Shown one piece after another: positions 44,083 to 53,602 of a stretch of DNA of 64,000 nucleotides. A model generated the notes under the pieces. That model worked only from the letters and a program-made list of their open reading frames with translations, made no database searches and was not told the origin of the DNA. A program made the position numbers and the translations under genes. This DNA is from Planococcus halocryophilus. GTDB taxonomy: Bacteria > Bacillota > Bacilli > Bacillales_A > Planococcaceae. Position 1 is the first letter of the stretch. The number at the start of each line of letters is the position of its first letter. The stretch spans positions 468,001-532,000 of the forward strand of contig NZ_CP016537.2 in assembly GCF_001687585.2 (NCBI RefSeq), written 5' to 3'.

Positions 44083-45586
44083 AGGACGTTATAAACTGCA
44101 TCCGATTTCGGCATTTTTAAACTTTATTAAAGGAATGAAAGAATTACTTCTTCCGTTTATTATCATTTTTGGCGTCAATATTTTCAGAGGTGATGGCATC
44201 AGTTCGATGTTTAACCAAGGTTGGCAAGGGATGATTCCTGTAATCGTGGGCGTTGCGATGTTGTTATTTCTGTTGATTTCCGGAATTATCAAATGGAAAC
44301 GTTTTGTTTATTGGTTTGAAGATGGAGAACTTCGTATTGAATACGGTTTGTTTGTGAAGAAAAAAAGGTACATACCATTCGAACGAATTCAAAGTTTAAA
44401 TTATGCAGAAGGCATTTTTCACCGACCGCTTGGACTAGTAAAAGTGAAAGTAGAAACAGCAGGTTCAGGAAAAGTAGGGCAAGCTGAAGCTGAATTGACG
44501 GCAATTTCAAGAGAAGATGCGGATCGTATTGAAAAAGAAATGGAAAAAGCCAAACATCAACTGTCGCGAGAAAAAACTCCGATAATCGGACCTGTAGAGT
44601 TTGTTGAAGTTCCTGTTAAAAAAACGACCAAAACGCTTTATCATATGTCTATCAAAGAACTATTAATTCTTGCTACAACTTCTAGCGGAATTGGCGTTGT
44701 CATTTCAGCCGTAGCGATTTTTCTTTCTCAGTTTTCTGAGTTTATCCCGTACGATGCTGTTTATGAAGAAATCATCTTATTTTTACGTTTTGGTGCATTA
44801 ATAGTTGCGCTAACCATCTTTGTTGTTTTAGTAATGGCATGGGTCATTTCGGTTATAATGACGATTGTAGCGAATTACCAATTTACGATTCAGTACGACG
44901 AAGATCGGATATATATTACTAGAGGCTTATTAGAGAAAAAGAAAGTCTCAATACCGTTAAAGCGTGTTCAAGGAATTAAAATAAGCCAAAATCCTTTGAG
45001 GGAACTATTCGGTTATGCAACAGTCGTAGTCGAAAGTGCAGGTGGGTCAGTGGGAGATAAGGACGAAAAAATTCGTCTATTTCCTTTGGTGAAAAAAACT
45101 CGGATGTTGCCAATTCTAGAAGAATTGTTTCCAGAGTTAGAATGGACGCCCCAATTGGTTGGAGCGCCAAAGCGCAGCATTCATTTTTTCTACCGCTTAA
45201 ATTTAGTTTGGCTTTCTCCGATGTTTGCAGCTGTAGGGTATTTCTTTTATCCATACGGACTTCTGGCTTTGCTTATTGTGCCGGTGGTTATCGTTATTGG
45301 TATTTGGCAACACCGAACTGTAGGGTATGCGCTCGGTGAAAGGCAATTAACCGCTCAATTTAGAGGGCTTAGCAAGCACCGCTATTTTATATTGAAGAAA
45401 AGAATTCAAGTTGTTCAAGTAACACAAAGTTATTTTGAGCGACGCAAAGGAATTGCCTCGATTCACGTGACTATTAAATCGGGTATGATGGGTGCCACTG
45501 CAACAACCCCTCATATGGAAAAAGAAGATGCTAGCCAAATTCTAGTTTGGTATAAACCGTTTGGAGCAAAAGAGCAGTCGAGTTGA
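44072..45586 (+). CDS. ydbT: PH-domain membrane protein YdbT
   Basis: 504 residues with six hydrophobic segments and three PH-like domains, each with the R-x-x-x-P/I-x-x-R-I/V-Q pattern (about 75-130, 270-330, 420-480). It starts with M-M, so either ATG could be used. Overlap with ydbS is 11 bp. Role as for YdbS. Confidence 0.88.
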   Translation: MMYEGRYKLHPISAFLNFIKGMKELLLPFIIIFGVNIFRGDGISSMFNQGWQGMIPVIVGVAMLLFLLISGIIKWKRFVYWFEDGELRIEYGLFVKKKRYIPFERIQSLNYAEGIFHRPLGLVKVKVETAGSGKVGQAEAELTAISREDADRIEKEMEKAKHQLSREKTPIIGPVEFVEVPVKKTTKTLYHMSIKELLILATTSSGIGVVISAVAIFLSQFSEFIPYDAVYEEIILFLRFGALIVALTIFVVLVMAWVISVIMTIVANYQFTIQYDEDRIYITRGLLEKKKVSIPLKRVQGIKISQNPLRELFGYATVVVESAGGSVGDKDEKIRLFPLVKKTRMLPILEELFPELEWTPQLVGAPKRSIHFFYRLNLVWLSPMFAAVGYFFYPYGLLALLIVPVVIVIGIWQHRTVGYALGERQLTAQFRGLSKHRYFILKKRIQVVQVTQSYFERRKGIASIHVTIKSGMMGATATTPHMEKEDASQILVWYKPFGAKEQSS

Positions 45587-45602
45587 AAATTGGAGTATAA
45601 AA

Positions 45603-45636
45603 AAAGACGGCCGGATATAAAAATCCGGCTGTCTTT
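45603..45636. terminator. Bidirectional terminator
   Basis: AAAGACGGCCGGAT and ATCCGGCTGTCTTT around TATAAA; between ydbT and the rhomboid gene, overlapping the latter's stop by two bases. Confidence 0.85.
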
Positions 45637-46243
45637 ATTTTTTAGCTCGCCAGCTAACGATGCGTTTTGGGTGGAAATAACTAAGACCGATTAAGAACCC
45701 GGTAATCATTCCGGCGATGTGTGCGGTCACGTTAATGTTTGGTGTTAAGAAAGTCATAACTATACTAATAACGATAATTGGGAGTATAATTTGTTTAAGT
45801 TGGGGTAAAGCGCGTCCCCCGTAATACACCAATGCACCAAATGCGCCGAAAACGCCGAAAATGGCACCACTTGCCCCGACGTGGGAATAATCGAGTGGTT
45901 GTAAGAAATAAGTAGCTGCAGAAGCGAAAAAGCCTGCTAGTAAGTAAATCGTTATAAAACGAATTTTGCCGGTTAATCGTTCTAACTCAGGTCCGAAAAG
46001 GAATAAGGAAAACATATTAAACAGCAGGTGCATCACTCCACTATGCAGGAACATTGGGGTAAAAAAGCGCCACCATTGACCTTCTGCAATGTAAAAGTTA
46101 GATCCTACACCATAAAAATAGATCCATTGACCAAGAGAAGGTAACCACGTTAGTACATAGACCAACAGATTAAGAGCAATCAAAGTGGAAACGACCGGAT
46201 ACATACGCAAGTATTGCTTAAAACTTTCTGTTCGAATAAACAT
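45635..46243 (-). CDS. Rhomboid family intramembrane serine protease
   Basis: 202 residues, six helices. Catalytic Ser125 in G-A-S-G-A-I-F-G and His175 in A-H-I-A-G-M-I are in place. W-R-F-F-T-P-M-F-L-H-S-G and H-L-L-F-N-M complete the fold. It cleaves membrane proteins within or near helices; target unknown. In Bacillus a rhomboid gene sits at the same place. Confidence 0.92.
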   Translation of the reverse strand: MFIRTESFKQYLRMYPVVSTLIALNLLVYVLTWLPSLGQWIYFYGVGSNFYIAEGQWWRFFTPMFLHSGVMHLLFNMFSLFLFGPELERLTGKIRFITIYLLAGFFASAATYFLQPLDYSHVGASGAIFGVFGAFGALVYYGGRALPQLKQIILPIIVISIVMTFLTPNINVTAHIAGMITGFLIGLSYFHPKRIVSWRAKK

Positions 46244-46311
46244 TTTGTCACCTCTATTTCATACGTTTTATTATACCTGTTACTTGTTTGCGAATGAAAG
46301 GAGAAACATTT

Positions 46312-46665
46312 ATGATTACAGGAATTGGGCTGGATATTGTTGAAATGTCACGAATCCACCGATTAGATACCAAATCACCAAGATTTAGAGCACGTGTACT
46401 AACTGACTATGAACAAACGGAATACAATCAGTTAACAGAAACAAGAAAAACTGAATTTCTTGCCGGTCGTTTTGCGGCAAAAGAAGCATATTCCAAAGCA
46501 AAAGGCACTGGAATTGGCAGGGAATGTTCTTTTCAAGACATCGAAATTAGAAAAGATACTAAAGGAAAACCTGCTATTTACTTCCAAGGGATAGAAACGG
46601 GGTTAGTGTCTATTACACATTCGAAAGAATTTGCAGCGGCGCAAGTTCTTTTACAAACAATATAA
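46312..46665 (+). CDS. acpS: Holo-[acyl-carrier-protein] synthase AcpS
   Basis: 117 residues from ATG with AAAGGAG upstream (eight codons after an earlier in-frame start). G-I-G-L-D-I-V-E, G-R-F-A-A-K-E-A-Y-S-K-A and S-I-T-H-S-K-E-F-A are diagnostic. Transfers phosphopantetheine from CoA to ACP. Followed by alr after 15 bp; ydcC, usually between them in Bacillus, is absent. Confidence 0.95.
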   Translation: MITGIGLDIVEMSRIHRLDTKSPRFRARVLTDYEQTEYNQLTETRKTEFLAGRFAAKEAYSKAKGTGIGRECSFQDIEIRKDTKGKPAIYFQGIETGLVSITHSKEFAAAQVLLQTI

Positions 46666-46680
46666 CCAGGTGGTGTTGAG

Positions 46681-47838
46681 ATGATAGAAAATTACCGTCC
46701 GACTAAAGCGGTCATTGATTTAACAGCAATTAAAAGTAATTTAACTTATTTTCAAGAAAAAGTCGGTGATGCCGATGTAATTGCAGTGGTAAAAGCAGAC
46801 GCTTATGGACATGGTGTTCTAGAAATTGTAAAAACAGTTATTGAAAATGGGGTCCGTATGCTCGCGGTAGCGACTCCGGATGAAGCTCTTTTTCTCCGCA
46901 ATCACGGCATAGATACCGAATTGTTAGTGTTAGGAGCCACTCCTTCGCAGTTTATTCCAATCGCGCAACAGCACAATATTATCGTGACTGCAATCTCGCT
47001 TGACTGGTTATCAATGGCAGCGATGCACGTAGAAAAGAATTTAGATGCATTAAAGATTCATTTGAAAGTAGATACCGGGATGAGACGTATCGGGGTCCAA
47101 GTAAATGAAATCGATGAGGCTTTTGGTTTTATTGCCGATCATGACTTTGACTTTAAAGGCATCTTTACTCATTTTGCGACTGCAGATGAAAAAGATTCTC
47201 CACTTTTCAGTCAGCAAGTAAACGCAATGAATACGATTCTAGATAAGTTAGATGATTCTTCTGTAATGGTCCATATATCGAATAGTGCAGCTGCTATTAT
47301 GCATCCGGACTTAGTGTGCGATGCAGTGCGTATTGGAATTTCGTTATACGGGATTGCGCCTTCTCCTTATGTAGGTGAGGAAATGGATTTTGAATTACAA
47401 CCTGCACTTAGTCTTGAAACCGAAATGATTCAAGTAAAAAAACTAAAAGCTGGAGAAGCATTAAGTTACGGAGCTACATATCGCGCTGAACAAGACGAGT
47501 GGATTGCGACGATACCAATCGGTTATGCAGATGGCATGTTACGTGGTTTACAAGGTCAAGATGTCTTGGTGAAAGGAAAACGTGTCCCAATCGTTGGTCG
47601 GATTTGTATGGACCAATGCATGGTTCGACTATCTGAGAGATCTCTAATTGGAGAAAAAGTTCAGTTGATTGGGCGACAAGGGCAACAACGGATTTTAATT
47701 GACGAATGGGCCGTTAAGCTTGAAACAATTCCTTATGAAATTCCTTGTATCTTAACAAAACGAGTGCCGCGTGTGTATGTAGAAAGAGCAGAGCTTACCG
47801 ATTTTTCTTTTCAGCAGTCTAATAAGATGTTAAGATAG
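46681..47838 (+). CDS. alr: Alanine racemase
   Basis: 385 residues. Catalytic Lys38 in V-V-K-A-D-A-Y-G-H-G, and L-S-Y-G-A-T-Y with the second catalytic Tyr region. It supplies D-Ala for Ddl, encoded 8 kb upstream. GGTGG precedes the ATG. Confidence 0.96.
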   Translation: MIENYRPTKAVIDLTAIKSNLTYFQEKVGDADVIAVVKADAYGHGVLEIVKTVIENGVRMLAVATPDEALFLRNHGIDTELLVLGATPSQFIPIAQQHNIIVTAISLDWLSMAAMHVEKNLDALKIHLKVDTGMRRIGVQVNEIDEAFGFIADHDFDFKGIFTHFATADEKDSPLFSQQVNAMNTILDKLDDSSVMVHISNSAAAIMHPDLVCDAVRIGISLYGIAPSPYVGEEMDFELQPALSLETEMIQVKKLKAGEALSYGATYRAEQDEWIATIPIGYADGMLRGLQGQDVLVKGKRVPIVGRICMDQCMVRLSERSLIGEKVQLIGRQGQQRILIDEWAVKLETIPYEIPCILTKRVPRVYVERAELTDFSFQQSNKMLR

Positions 47839-47881
47839 AATAGACTAAGACAGAAGAACGGTATTTTCGGAGGTGTCGGCT

Positions 47882-48166
47882 GTGTACGGTAAGTCAAAGA
47901 CAAAAGAAGTGGTTGTGAAAATGCCAAAGCAATTTATTTCGGAGTTGACAACTCATTCAAATGAGCATGTTCAGGAAAGTGGAGATTATATTTACGTTTC
48001 CACAAACCGGGTGACGAAAAATCTATACGACTCATATCATATTCGGGAAGCGATGATCAAGGGCTACGTGGAGATGTCACAAATCAATCTATCGATTGCT
48101 TGTGAATGTTCTCACGCTGAGTACGAAGCGGAGCATACGACCGTGCGACTCGTAAGCGGAGGGTGA
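47882..48166 (+). CDS. ndoAI: Antitoxin EndoAI / MazE
   Basis: 94 residues from GTG with GGAGG 8 nt upstream; a GTG three codons earlier is also possible. The N-terminal K-E-V-V-V-K-M-P is the ribbon strand of a ribbon-helix-helix protein. The end, [26 protein letters not shown], matches the toxin-binding tail of NdoAI. The middle part differs clearly from Bacillus NdoAI. It neutralises the toxin made by the next gene. Confidence 0.88.
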   Translation: MYGKSKTKEVVVKMPKQFISELTTHSNEHVQESGDYIYVSTNRVTKNLYDSYHIREAMIKGYVEMSQINLSIACECSHAEYEAEHTTVRLVSGG

Positions 48167-48170
48167 CAAC

Positions 48171-48521
48171 TTGATTGTAAAACGCGGAGATGTTTTTTTT
48201 GCGGAATTATCGCCAGTCGTCGGGTCTGAGCAAGGTGGGACCCGCCCGGTTCTGGTGATTCAAAACGATATAGGGAATCGATTTAGTCCCACCGTCATTA
48301 TTGCTGCAATAACGGCACAGATTCAAAAAGCTAAATTGCCGACTCATGTAGAAATCAATGCCAAAAAATATGGTTTTGAGCGTGATTCTGTTATTTTGCT
48401 TGAACAATTACGAACAATTGATAAGTCGAGATTAACCGACAAAATTACTCAACTTGACGACACATTGATGGAAAAAGTGGATGAAGCATTGGAAATCAGC
48501 GTGGGCCTAGTGAAATTTTAA
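48171..48521 (+). CDS. ndoA: mRNA interferase EndoA / MazF toxin
   Basis: 116 residues from TTG, four bases after the antitoxin stop, with [30 protein letters not shown] is the MazF core. It cleaves RNA at short sites (U-A-C-A-U in Bacillus). The location right before rsbR is conserved across Bacillales. Confidence 0.95.
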   Translation: MIVKRGDVFFAELSPVVGSEQGGTRPVLVIQNDIGNRFSPTVIIAAITAQIQKAKLPTHVEINAKKYGFERDSVILLEQLRTIDKSRLTDKITQLDDTLMEKVDEALEISVGLVKF

Positions 48522-48542
48522 GCATACATACTTCTGTAAAGG

Positions 48543-48572
48543 CATCTTGAGAATTTTCTCAAGATGTTTTTT
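48543..48572 (+). terminator. Intrinsic terminator after mazF
   Basis: CATCTTGAGA and TCTCAAGATG with a 4 nt loop, followed by TTTTTTATT, between mazF and rsbR. Confidence 0.85.
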
Positions 48573-48683
48573 ATTGTTTGATATGTTAGCAAAAAAGATG
48601 TGAAAAAAACGAATTTCCGCTACAATAAAGAGTAGTAAACGAAAAAGGGATACATAGTTCGACAGGGAGGGTTTTTAGTCAAT

Positions 48684-49511
48684 ATGAATAAACAGATGGC
48701 TCAATATATACAGGGCAATTTAACCGAAATTATTTCGCAGTGGCAAGGGAAAATGAAGAACGAAGAAGAGGAACTTTCTTTTCGGATTATGCCTGAAGAG
48801 CTATTGAATCAAACAAGTTACGAATTTGCAGAACTGATGATTTCTAATTTACTAGAAAACCATCAAGCGTATGAAAGTCGTATAAATGATTTCGCTGAAA
48901 AAGTTGTTCGCCTCGGATGGTCAATTACATTTGTGACGAAGGCAATTGGACACTTTGCTGAAATCGTTTATGAGGATATGAGAAAAGAAGAAATGATTAA
49001 TGATGGAAATCTTGCTGATTATATAGAAGAATTTTCAAAGTGGATTACGCCTATTCGAGAGAGCACAATACAAGCTTACTCTAAAACATGGGAACGTACT
49101 GTAAGTTTGCAAAAAATTGCGCTACAGGAACTATCTGCATCATTGATTCCAGTATTTGAAAAAGTATCCGTTATGCCTTTAGTTGGGACAATTGATACCG
49201 AACGAGCAAAATTGATTATGGAGAATTTGCTTGAAGGTGTCGTAAAGCACCGTGCGGAAGTTGTTTTGCTCGATATAACTGGTGTTCCTGTAGTTGATAC
49301 TATGGTGGCTCATCACATTATCCAAGCGGCAGATGCTGTACGTTTAGTAGGAGCAAAATGTATGCTTGTCGGAATTCGACCTGAAATTGCTCAAACAATT
49401 GTTACGTTAGGCATAAATTTAAATGATTTCACAACAACAAGCACTTTGCAGCGAGGCGTAGAACAGGCGCTAGCTTGGACGAATCGGAAAATTGTGGAGG
49501 TTGAAGACTGA
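48684..49511 (+). CDS. rsbR: Stressosome sensor RsbR (RsbRA type)
   Basis: 275 residues. The N-terminal 140 residues resemble the non-haem globin sensor; the C-terminus is a STAS domain. Phosphoacceptor Thr172 and Thr206 align with Thr171 and Thr205 of Bacillus RsbRA. With RsbS it builds the stressosome that releases RsbT upon stress. Confidence 0.93.
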   Translation: MNKQMAQYIQGNLTEIISQWQGKMKNEEEELSFRIMPEELLNQTSYEFAELMISNLLENHQAYESRINDFAEKVVRLGWSITFVTKAIGHFAEIVYEDMRKEEMINDGNLADYIEEFSKWITPIRESTIQAYSKTWERTVSLQKIALQELSASLIPVFEKVSVMPLVGTIDTERAKLIMENLLEGVVKHRAEVVLLDITGVPVVDTMVAHHIIQAADAVRLVGAKCMLVGIRPEIAQTIVTLGINLNDFTTTSTLQRGVEQALAWTNRKIVEVED

Positions 49512-49873
49512 TGAATTTTAGAATTCCAATTTTAAAATTAAGAGATACATTAATTGTTTCGATTCAATGGGAACTTGACGATCAAACAGCTCTTCAATTC
49601 CAGGAAGACTTATTGAAAAAACTTCATGAAACAAGTGCGCGAGGTGTCGTAATTGATTTGACATCGATCGATTTTATCGACTCATTTATTGCAAAAGTTC
49701 TGGGAGACGTCATCAGCATGTCAAGCTTGATGGGGGCCAGAGTAGTTATTACCGGTATTCAGCCAGCAGTTGCTATCACTTTAATCGAGTTAGGAATTCG
49801 ACTTGAAGATGTTATGACAGCGCTAGATTTAGAAAATGGTCTGGATAAACTTCAATTGGAATTGGAGGCTTAA
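49511..49873 (+). CDS. rsbS: Stressosome scaffold RsbS
   Basis: 120 residues, a lone STAS domain. Ser58 in F-I-D-S-F-I-A-K-V is the residue phosphorylated by RsbT. The start codon shares one base with the rsbR stop. Confidence 0.95.
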   Translation: MNFRIPILKLRDTLIVSIQWELDDQTALQFQEDLLKKLHETSARGVVIDLTSIDFIDSFIAKVLGDVISMSSLMGARVVITGIQPAVAITLIELGIRLEDVMTALDLENGLDKLQLELEA

Positions 49874-49875
49874 CC

Positions 49876-50277
49876 ATGAGCGATGAGTCCTCGGTAGAAA
49901 TTTTAACGGAATGGGATATTGTTGCCGCAAGACAACTCGGACGTAATGTCGCGAAAGAACTTGGTTTTGGCACAGTTGATCAGGCCCGTATTACAACGGC
50001 TATAAGCGAGCTTGCTCGCAACATATATTTATATGCTGGCAAAGGCAGAATCGAAATTCAACAATTGACTGAAAATGGTCTTAAAGGTATTTTAATTATT
50101 GCAGCAGACAGCGGTCCCGGAATTTCCGATATTCGTCAAGTGATGGAAGATGGATTTACGACTTCAGGTGGATTGGGAGCAGGGCTTCCGGGTGTTAAGA
50201 GATTAATGGATGATTTTAAGATTGAAACAATTGTGGGCGAAGGTACAGATATAAGAGCTACGAAGTGGCTTCGTTAG
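49876..50277 (+). CDS. rsbT: Serine/threonine kinase RsbT
   Basis: 133 residues, GHKL ATPase fold: E-L-A-R-N-I (N box), D-S-G-P-G-I (G1) and G-L-G-A-G-L-P-G-V. It phosphorylates RsbR and RsbS and then activates RsbU. Two bases after rsbS. Confidence 0.95.
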   Translation: MSDESSVEILTEWDIVAARQLGRNVAKELGFGTVDQARITTAISELARNIYLYAGKGRIEIQQLTENGLKGILIIAADSGPGISDIRQVMEDGFTTSGGLGAGLPGVKRLMDDFKIETIVGEGTDIRATKWLR

Positions 50278-50289
50278 GGGGAACACCCA

Positions 50290-51291
50290 GTGATTCACGA
50301 AATCGAGAATCAGTATAAAGAAATTTTAAATGAATACATGAAAAAACAAACCGAACAAAATTTGTATGTGGGTCAAAACTTCAGCCGACAACTCATCTTA
50401 GAAAATATTTCGCCCGAAGAAGTCATCAGTATGCACAAAGGGGCAATCCAAGAACTTTATGATGAGTTGCCGGATGTGGTATGGCATTCTTTCGACTTCT
50501 TAATCGAAATGATGATCAATTATGGATTGGCGCTTCAAGAGCGACAAAGTCTCTTAAAGCAACAGGAAGAGTTGAAAGTGGAAATGGATTTGGCAGCGAA
50601 TGTACAGGAGACGTTGCTAAAAACAAAATTACCTTTACTCGAAGGCTTAGATATTGGCCTTCTTTCTATTCCTGCCCGAAAAATGAATGGCGACTATATC
50701 TATTTTGTTAGTGAACATGATGGTTATGCAGGGGTAGCGGTTGCAGATGTAATCGGTAAAGGCCTTCCTGCAGCTCTTTGCATGTCTATGATTAAATTTG
50801 GTATGGATAGTCTAAGTAGCTCGCAAGCGCTTCCGAAAGATGTGCTAAGTATCATTAACCGGATTGTTGAGAAAAGTGTGGATGATTCAATGTTCGTTTC
50901 CATGTTCTATGGAAATTATGACGCGAAGAAAGCACGTTTGACATATGGTTCAGCAGGACACGAACCGGCTATTTTATATCGTGCAAAAGACAACGAATTT
51001 ATGGAATTGAATGCAAAAGGCTTGTTGCTTGGTGTATCACCAGCTGCTGTCTACGAAGAACACGCAGTCGATTTGGAAAAAGGCGACTTGGTCATTATGA
51101 TGACAGATGGCGTAACAGAAGGCAGGAACGAGGAAGGCTTTATCGAGCGCGAAGTTATCTATGAATTAATCGAACGGAAAAAAGAAGAAGCTGCGCAAGT
51201 GATTGTACAGTATGTTTACGATGAGCTTGAACGAATGCAAAATGCACAGTTTCAAGATGACTTTACATTAGTGATTTATAAAAAAGTCTGA
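50290..51291 (+). CDS. rsbU: Phosphatase RsbU
   Basis: 333 residues from GTG. N-terminal RsbT-binding domain (1-85), then a PP2C domain with metal-binding G-D-Y, A-D-V-I-G-K-G-L-P-A-A, and D-D-F-T-L near the end. It dephosphorylates RsbV-P when RsbT binds. Confidence 0.94.
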   Translation: MIHEIENQYKEILNEYMKKQTEQNLYVGQNFSRQLILENISPEEVISMHKGAIQELYDELPDVVWHSFDFLIEMMINYGLALQERQSLLKQQEELKVEMDLAANVQETLLKTKLPLLEGLDIGLLSIPARKMNGDYIYFVSEHDGYAGVAVADVIGKGLPAALCMSMIKFGMDSLSSSQALPKDVLSIINRIVEKSVDDSMFVSMFYGNYDAKKARLTYGSAGHEPAILYRAKDNEFMELNAKGLLLGVSPAAVYEEHAVDLEKGDLVIMMTDGVTEGRNEEGFIEREVIYELIERKKEEAAQVIVQYVYDELERMQNAQFQDDFTLVIYKKV

Positions 51292-51297
51292 TAGTAG

Positions 51298-51323
51298 GTT
51301 TAAAGAGTTGCTATGAGTGGTAT
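51298..51323 (+). promoter_or_regulatory. Candidate sigma-B promoter before rsbV
   Basis: GTTTAA at 51298-51303, a 14 bp spacer and TGGTAT at 51318-51323. Bacillus has a sigma-B promoter at the same position, giving positive feedback on rsbV-rsbW-sigB-rsbX. The -10 deviates by one base from GGGTAT. Confidence 0.7.
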
Positions 51324-51387
51324 TAAGGCTTAGAATAGCTTTTTTAAAAGCGAGATTGAATTTTAAAAAACGGGGTGTCAAATTACA

Positions 51388-51717
51388 ATGAATATTCAAG
51401 TAGACTTAACTGAATCGAATAATGTTCTTGAAGGATCTATAGGTGGAGAAATTGATGCACATACTGCACCAGTTTTACGTGGGAAATTAGAAGATTATCA
51501 AAGTCACCAAGGTTTAGAAGCAGAGTTGGATCTTTCTGACGTTAATTATATGGATAGTACAGGGCTAGGTGTTTTTGTAGCTTTTTATAAATCGGTCAAT
51601 TCAAATGGTGGGCATGTAAAATTAAAAGGACTCTCCGTTCGATTGAAACGACTTTTCGATATTACCGGTTTAGGCGATATTATGGACATTGAATCAGTCG
51701 GGAAGGAGGGGAACTGA
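51388..51717 (+). CDS. rsbV: Anti-anti-sigma factor RsbV
   Basis: 109 residues, STAS fold. Ser57 in Y-M-D-S-T-G-L-G-V-F is the residue phosphorylated by RsbW. Unphosphorylated RsbV traps RsbW and frees sigma-B. Confidence 0.95.
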   Translation: MNIQVDLTESNNVLEGSIGGEIDAHTAPVLRGKLEDYQSHQGLEAELDLSDVNYMDSTGLGVFVAFYKSVNSNGGHVKLKGLSVRLKRLFDITGLGDIMDIESVGKEGN

Positions 51718-51718
51718 T

Positions 51719-52189
51719 ATGCGCCCTTTCGATTATGTAGAAATGCGAGTTCCCGCTAAATCGCAATATGTAGGTGTTGCAAGACTTACCATTTCAGGTT
51801 TGGCTAGTCGTATCGGTTTTTCGTTTGACGATATAGAGGATTTGAAAATTGCGTCTAGTGAAGCAGTAACAAATGCAGTTCAACATGCTTATACTGAAGG
51901 TGAGCAAGGCGAGGTTGTCATTGGTTGCGCACTTTATGAAGACAAAATCGAGATTATGGTAGCTGATCATGGCCGTAGCTTTGACTTTGAAGAAACGAAA
52001 GCAAAAGTCGGTCCGTATCATGATGAAGAAGAAGGTGCTTTTCTCCGTGAAGGAGGTCTCGGCTTGTATTTGATTGAAACATTAATGGATGAAGTTAAAG
52101 TTCATCATCAAGAAGGAGTAACCATCTTCATGACAAAGCATGTTGAAGGAGAGCAGGTGGAGAAGGATGTCGAAACAGTCTCATCCTAA
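51719..52189 (+). CDS. rsbW: Anti-sigma-B kinase RsbW
   Basis: 156 residues; the ATG two bases after the rsbV stop is chosen (AAGGAGGGG upstream). GHKL motifs: E-A-V-T-N-A-V-Q-H-A-Y, D-H-G-R-S-F, G-G-L-G-L-Y-L-I. It binds sigma-B or phosphorylates RsbV. Confidence 0.95.
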   Translation: MRPFDYVEMRVPAKSQYVGVARLTISGLASRIGFSFDDIEDLKIASSEAVTNAVQHAYTEGEQGEVVIGCALYEDKIEIMVADHGRSFDFEETKAKVGPYHDEEEGAFLREGGLGLYLIETLMDEVKVHHQEGVTIFMTKHVEGEQVEKDVETVSS

Positions 52190-52949
52190 TCAGCCTACTA
52201 AAGAACAGGTGCTTGATTGGATTGAAGCTTATCAAAAAACAGAAGATGAAGAAGCCCAGACAAACTTGGTGTTAAATTATAAACGCCTTGTAGAATCCAT
52301 TGCACGAAAATATTCAAATGGAAAATCTTATCATGAAGATATTGCGCAAGTAGGGATGCTGGGGCTGTTAGGAGCTATTAAACGCTATGACCCTACATAT
52401 GGTCGTAGTTTTGAAGCCTTTGCTGTTCCTACAATTATCGGTGAGATTAAACGGTTCTTGCGTGATAAAACATGGGCGATTCATGTCCCGCGCCGTATAA
52501 AAGAATTGGGTCCTCGGATAAAAGCGACAGTTGAAGTGTTGACAACAGAGCTTCAACGTTCACCGCAAGTGTGGGAAATCGCTGAATATCTAGACGTTGA
52601 AGAAGACGATATATTGGAAGCAATGGAGATGGGCAAAAGCTATCAAGCACTTTCAATGGATCATTCTTTAGAGGCAGATTCAGATGGCAGTACAATTACT
52701 TTATTTGACGTAGTTGGCCAAGAAGACGATGGTTATGAGAAAGCGGATCAGCGGATGCTTGTAGCTGAAGCGATGAATGTGCTTTCTGAACGAGAAAAGC
52801 AGATCATCCAATTCACCTACATAGAGCAGCTGAGCCAAAAAGAAGCCGGGGATAAACTCGGGATTTCTCAAATGCACGTTTCTCGTTTGCAAAGAAAAGC
52901 GATTAAGAAACTTCAAGAAGCAATATTAGCAGCTGGCGGAGTTTCCTAG
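52167..52949 (+). CDS. sigB: General-stress sigma factor sigma-B
   Basis: 260 residues from ATG (GGTGGAG upstream), overlapping rsbW by 23 bp. Region 2 Y-H-E-D-I-A-Q-V-G-M-L-G-L-L-G-A-I-K-R-Y-D and region 4 E-A-G-D-K-L-G-I-S-Q-M-H-V-S-R-L are clear. Recognises GTTTAA-N12-15-GGGTAT promoters. Confidence 0.96.
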   Translation: MSKQSHPNQPTKEQVLDWIEAYQKTEDEEAQTNLVLNYKRLVESIARKYSNGKSYHEDIAQVGMLGLLGAIKRYDPTYGRSFEAFAVPTIIGEIKRFLRDKTWAIHVPRRIKELGPRIKATVEVLTTELQRSPQVWEIAEYLDVEEDDILEAMEMGKSYQALSMDHSLEADSDGSTITLFDVVGQEDDGYEKADQRMLVAEAMNVLSEREKQIIQFTYIEQLSQKEAGDKLGISQMHVSRLQRKAIKKLQEAILAAGGVS

Positions 52950-53548
52950 TGGAGAAAATTCAGCATAATTTTATAAATGCTTTTATTTTCAACGCAGCAA
53001 AAAAAGGGAATTATGAATCTGGCGACAGTTATCACACCGTTTTGACAGATGATTACTTTATTTGCTCCGTAGCTGATGGATTAGGAAGTGGGCCCATAGC
53101 GCGTGAATCGTCTCAAGTGATTCCTCAGATATTAAGGGAATATCATCATGAAACTGTGGATCAATTAATGCAACGCTTTAATAAATTGATGATTCACAAA
53201 CGAGGCGCCGCTGTGGCAATTTTTAAAGTTGATTTTAATAACAAAACACTTGAATACAGTTGTGTTGGCAATATCCGATTTTATCTATACCGCAAAGTGA
53301 AAGATGAAATTATTTATCCATTGCCGGTAATGGGGTATTTGTCAGGACGTCCGCAAAAACTGCGTACTCAGCTTTACACGTATGTGGAAAATGATTTGTT
53401 TTTGATTCATTCTGATGGAGTAGATTTAAGAAATCCAAAATCTATGATGCGTAAAGCAACAGTACCTGAACAATTATACAGTGACATAGTAGAGTCGATC
53501 CAAACGGGTGACGACGCTACATTCATAACAGGAAGTCTTCTCAAATGA
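52949..53548 (+). CDS. rsbX: Feedback phosphatase RsbX
   Basis: 199 residues from GTG sharing a base with the sigB stop. A PP2C fold with S-V-A-D-G-L-G-S-G-P and the late H-S-D-G-V-D-L and D-D-A-T-F. It dephosphorylates RsbR and RsbS to reset the stressosome. Confidence 0.94.
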   Translation: MEKIQHNFINAFIFNAAKKGNYESGDSYHTVLTDDYFICSVADGLGSGPIARESSQVIPQILREYHHETVDQLMQRFNKLMIHKRGAAVAIFKVDFNNKTLEYSCVGNIRFYLYRKVKDEIIYPLPVMGYLSGRPQKLRTQLYTYVENDLFLIHSDGVDLRNPKSMMRKATVPEQLYSDIVESIQTGDDATFITGSLLK

Positions 53549-53560
53549 GAAGGCTTCTTT
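53532..53560 (+). terminator. Terminator of the sigB operon
   Basis: GAAGTCTTCTCA and TGAGAAGGCTTC with a short loop, followed by T's; the stem overlaps the last codons of rsbX. Confidence 0.82.
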
Positions 53561-53602
53561 TTTATGTGTTAAAATGAGAAAGAATTGAAGGGGAGTGTCT
53601 AG

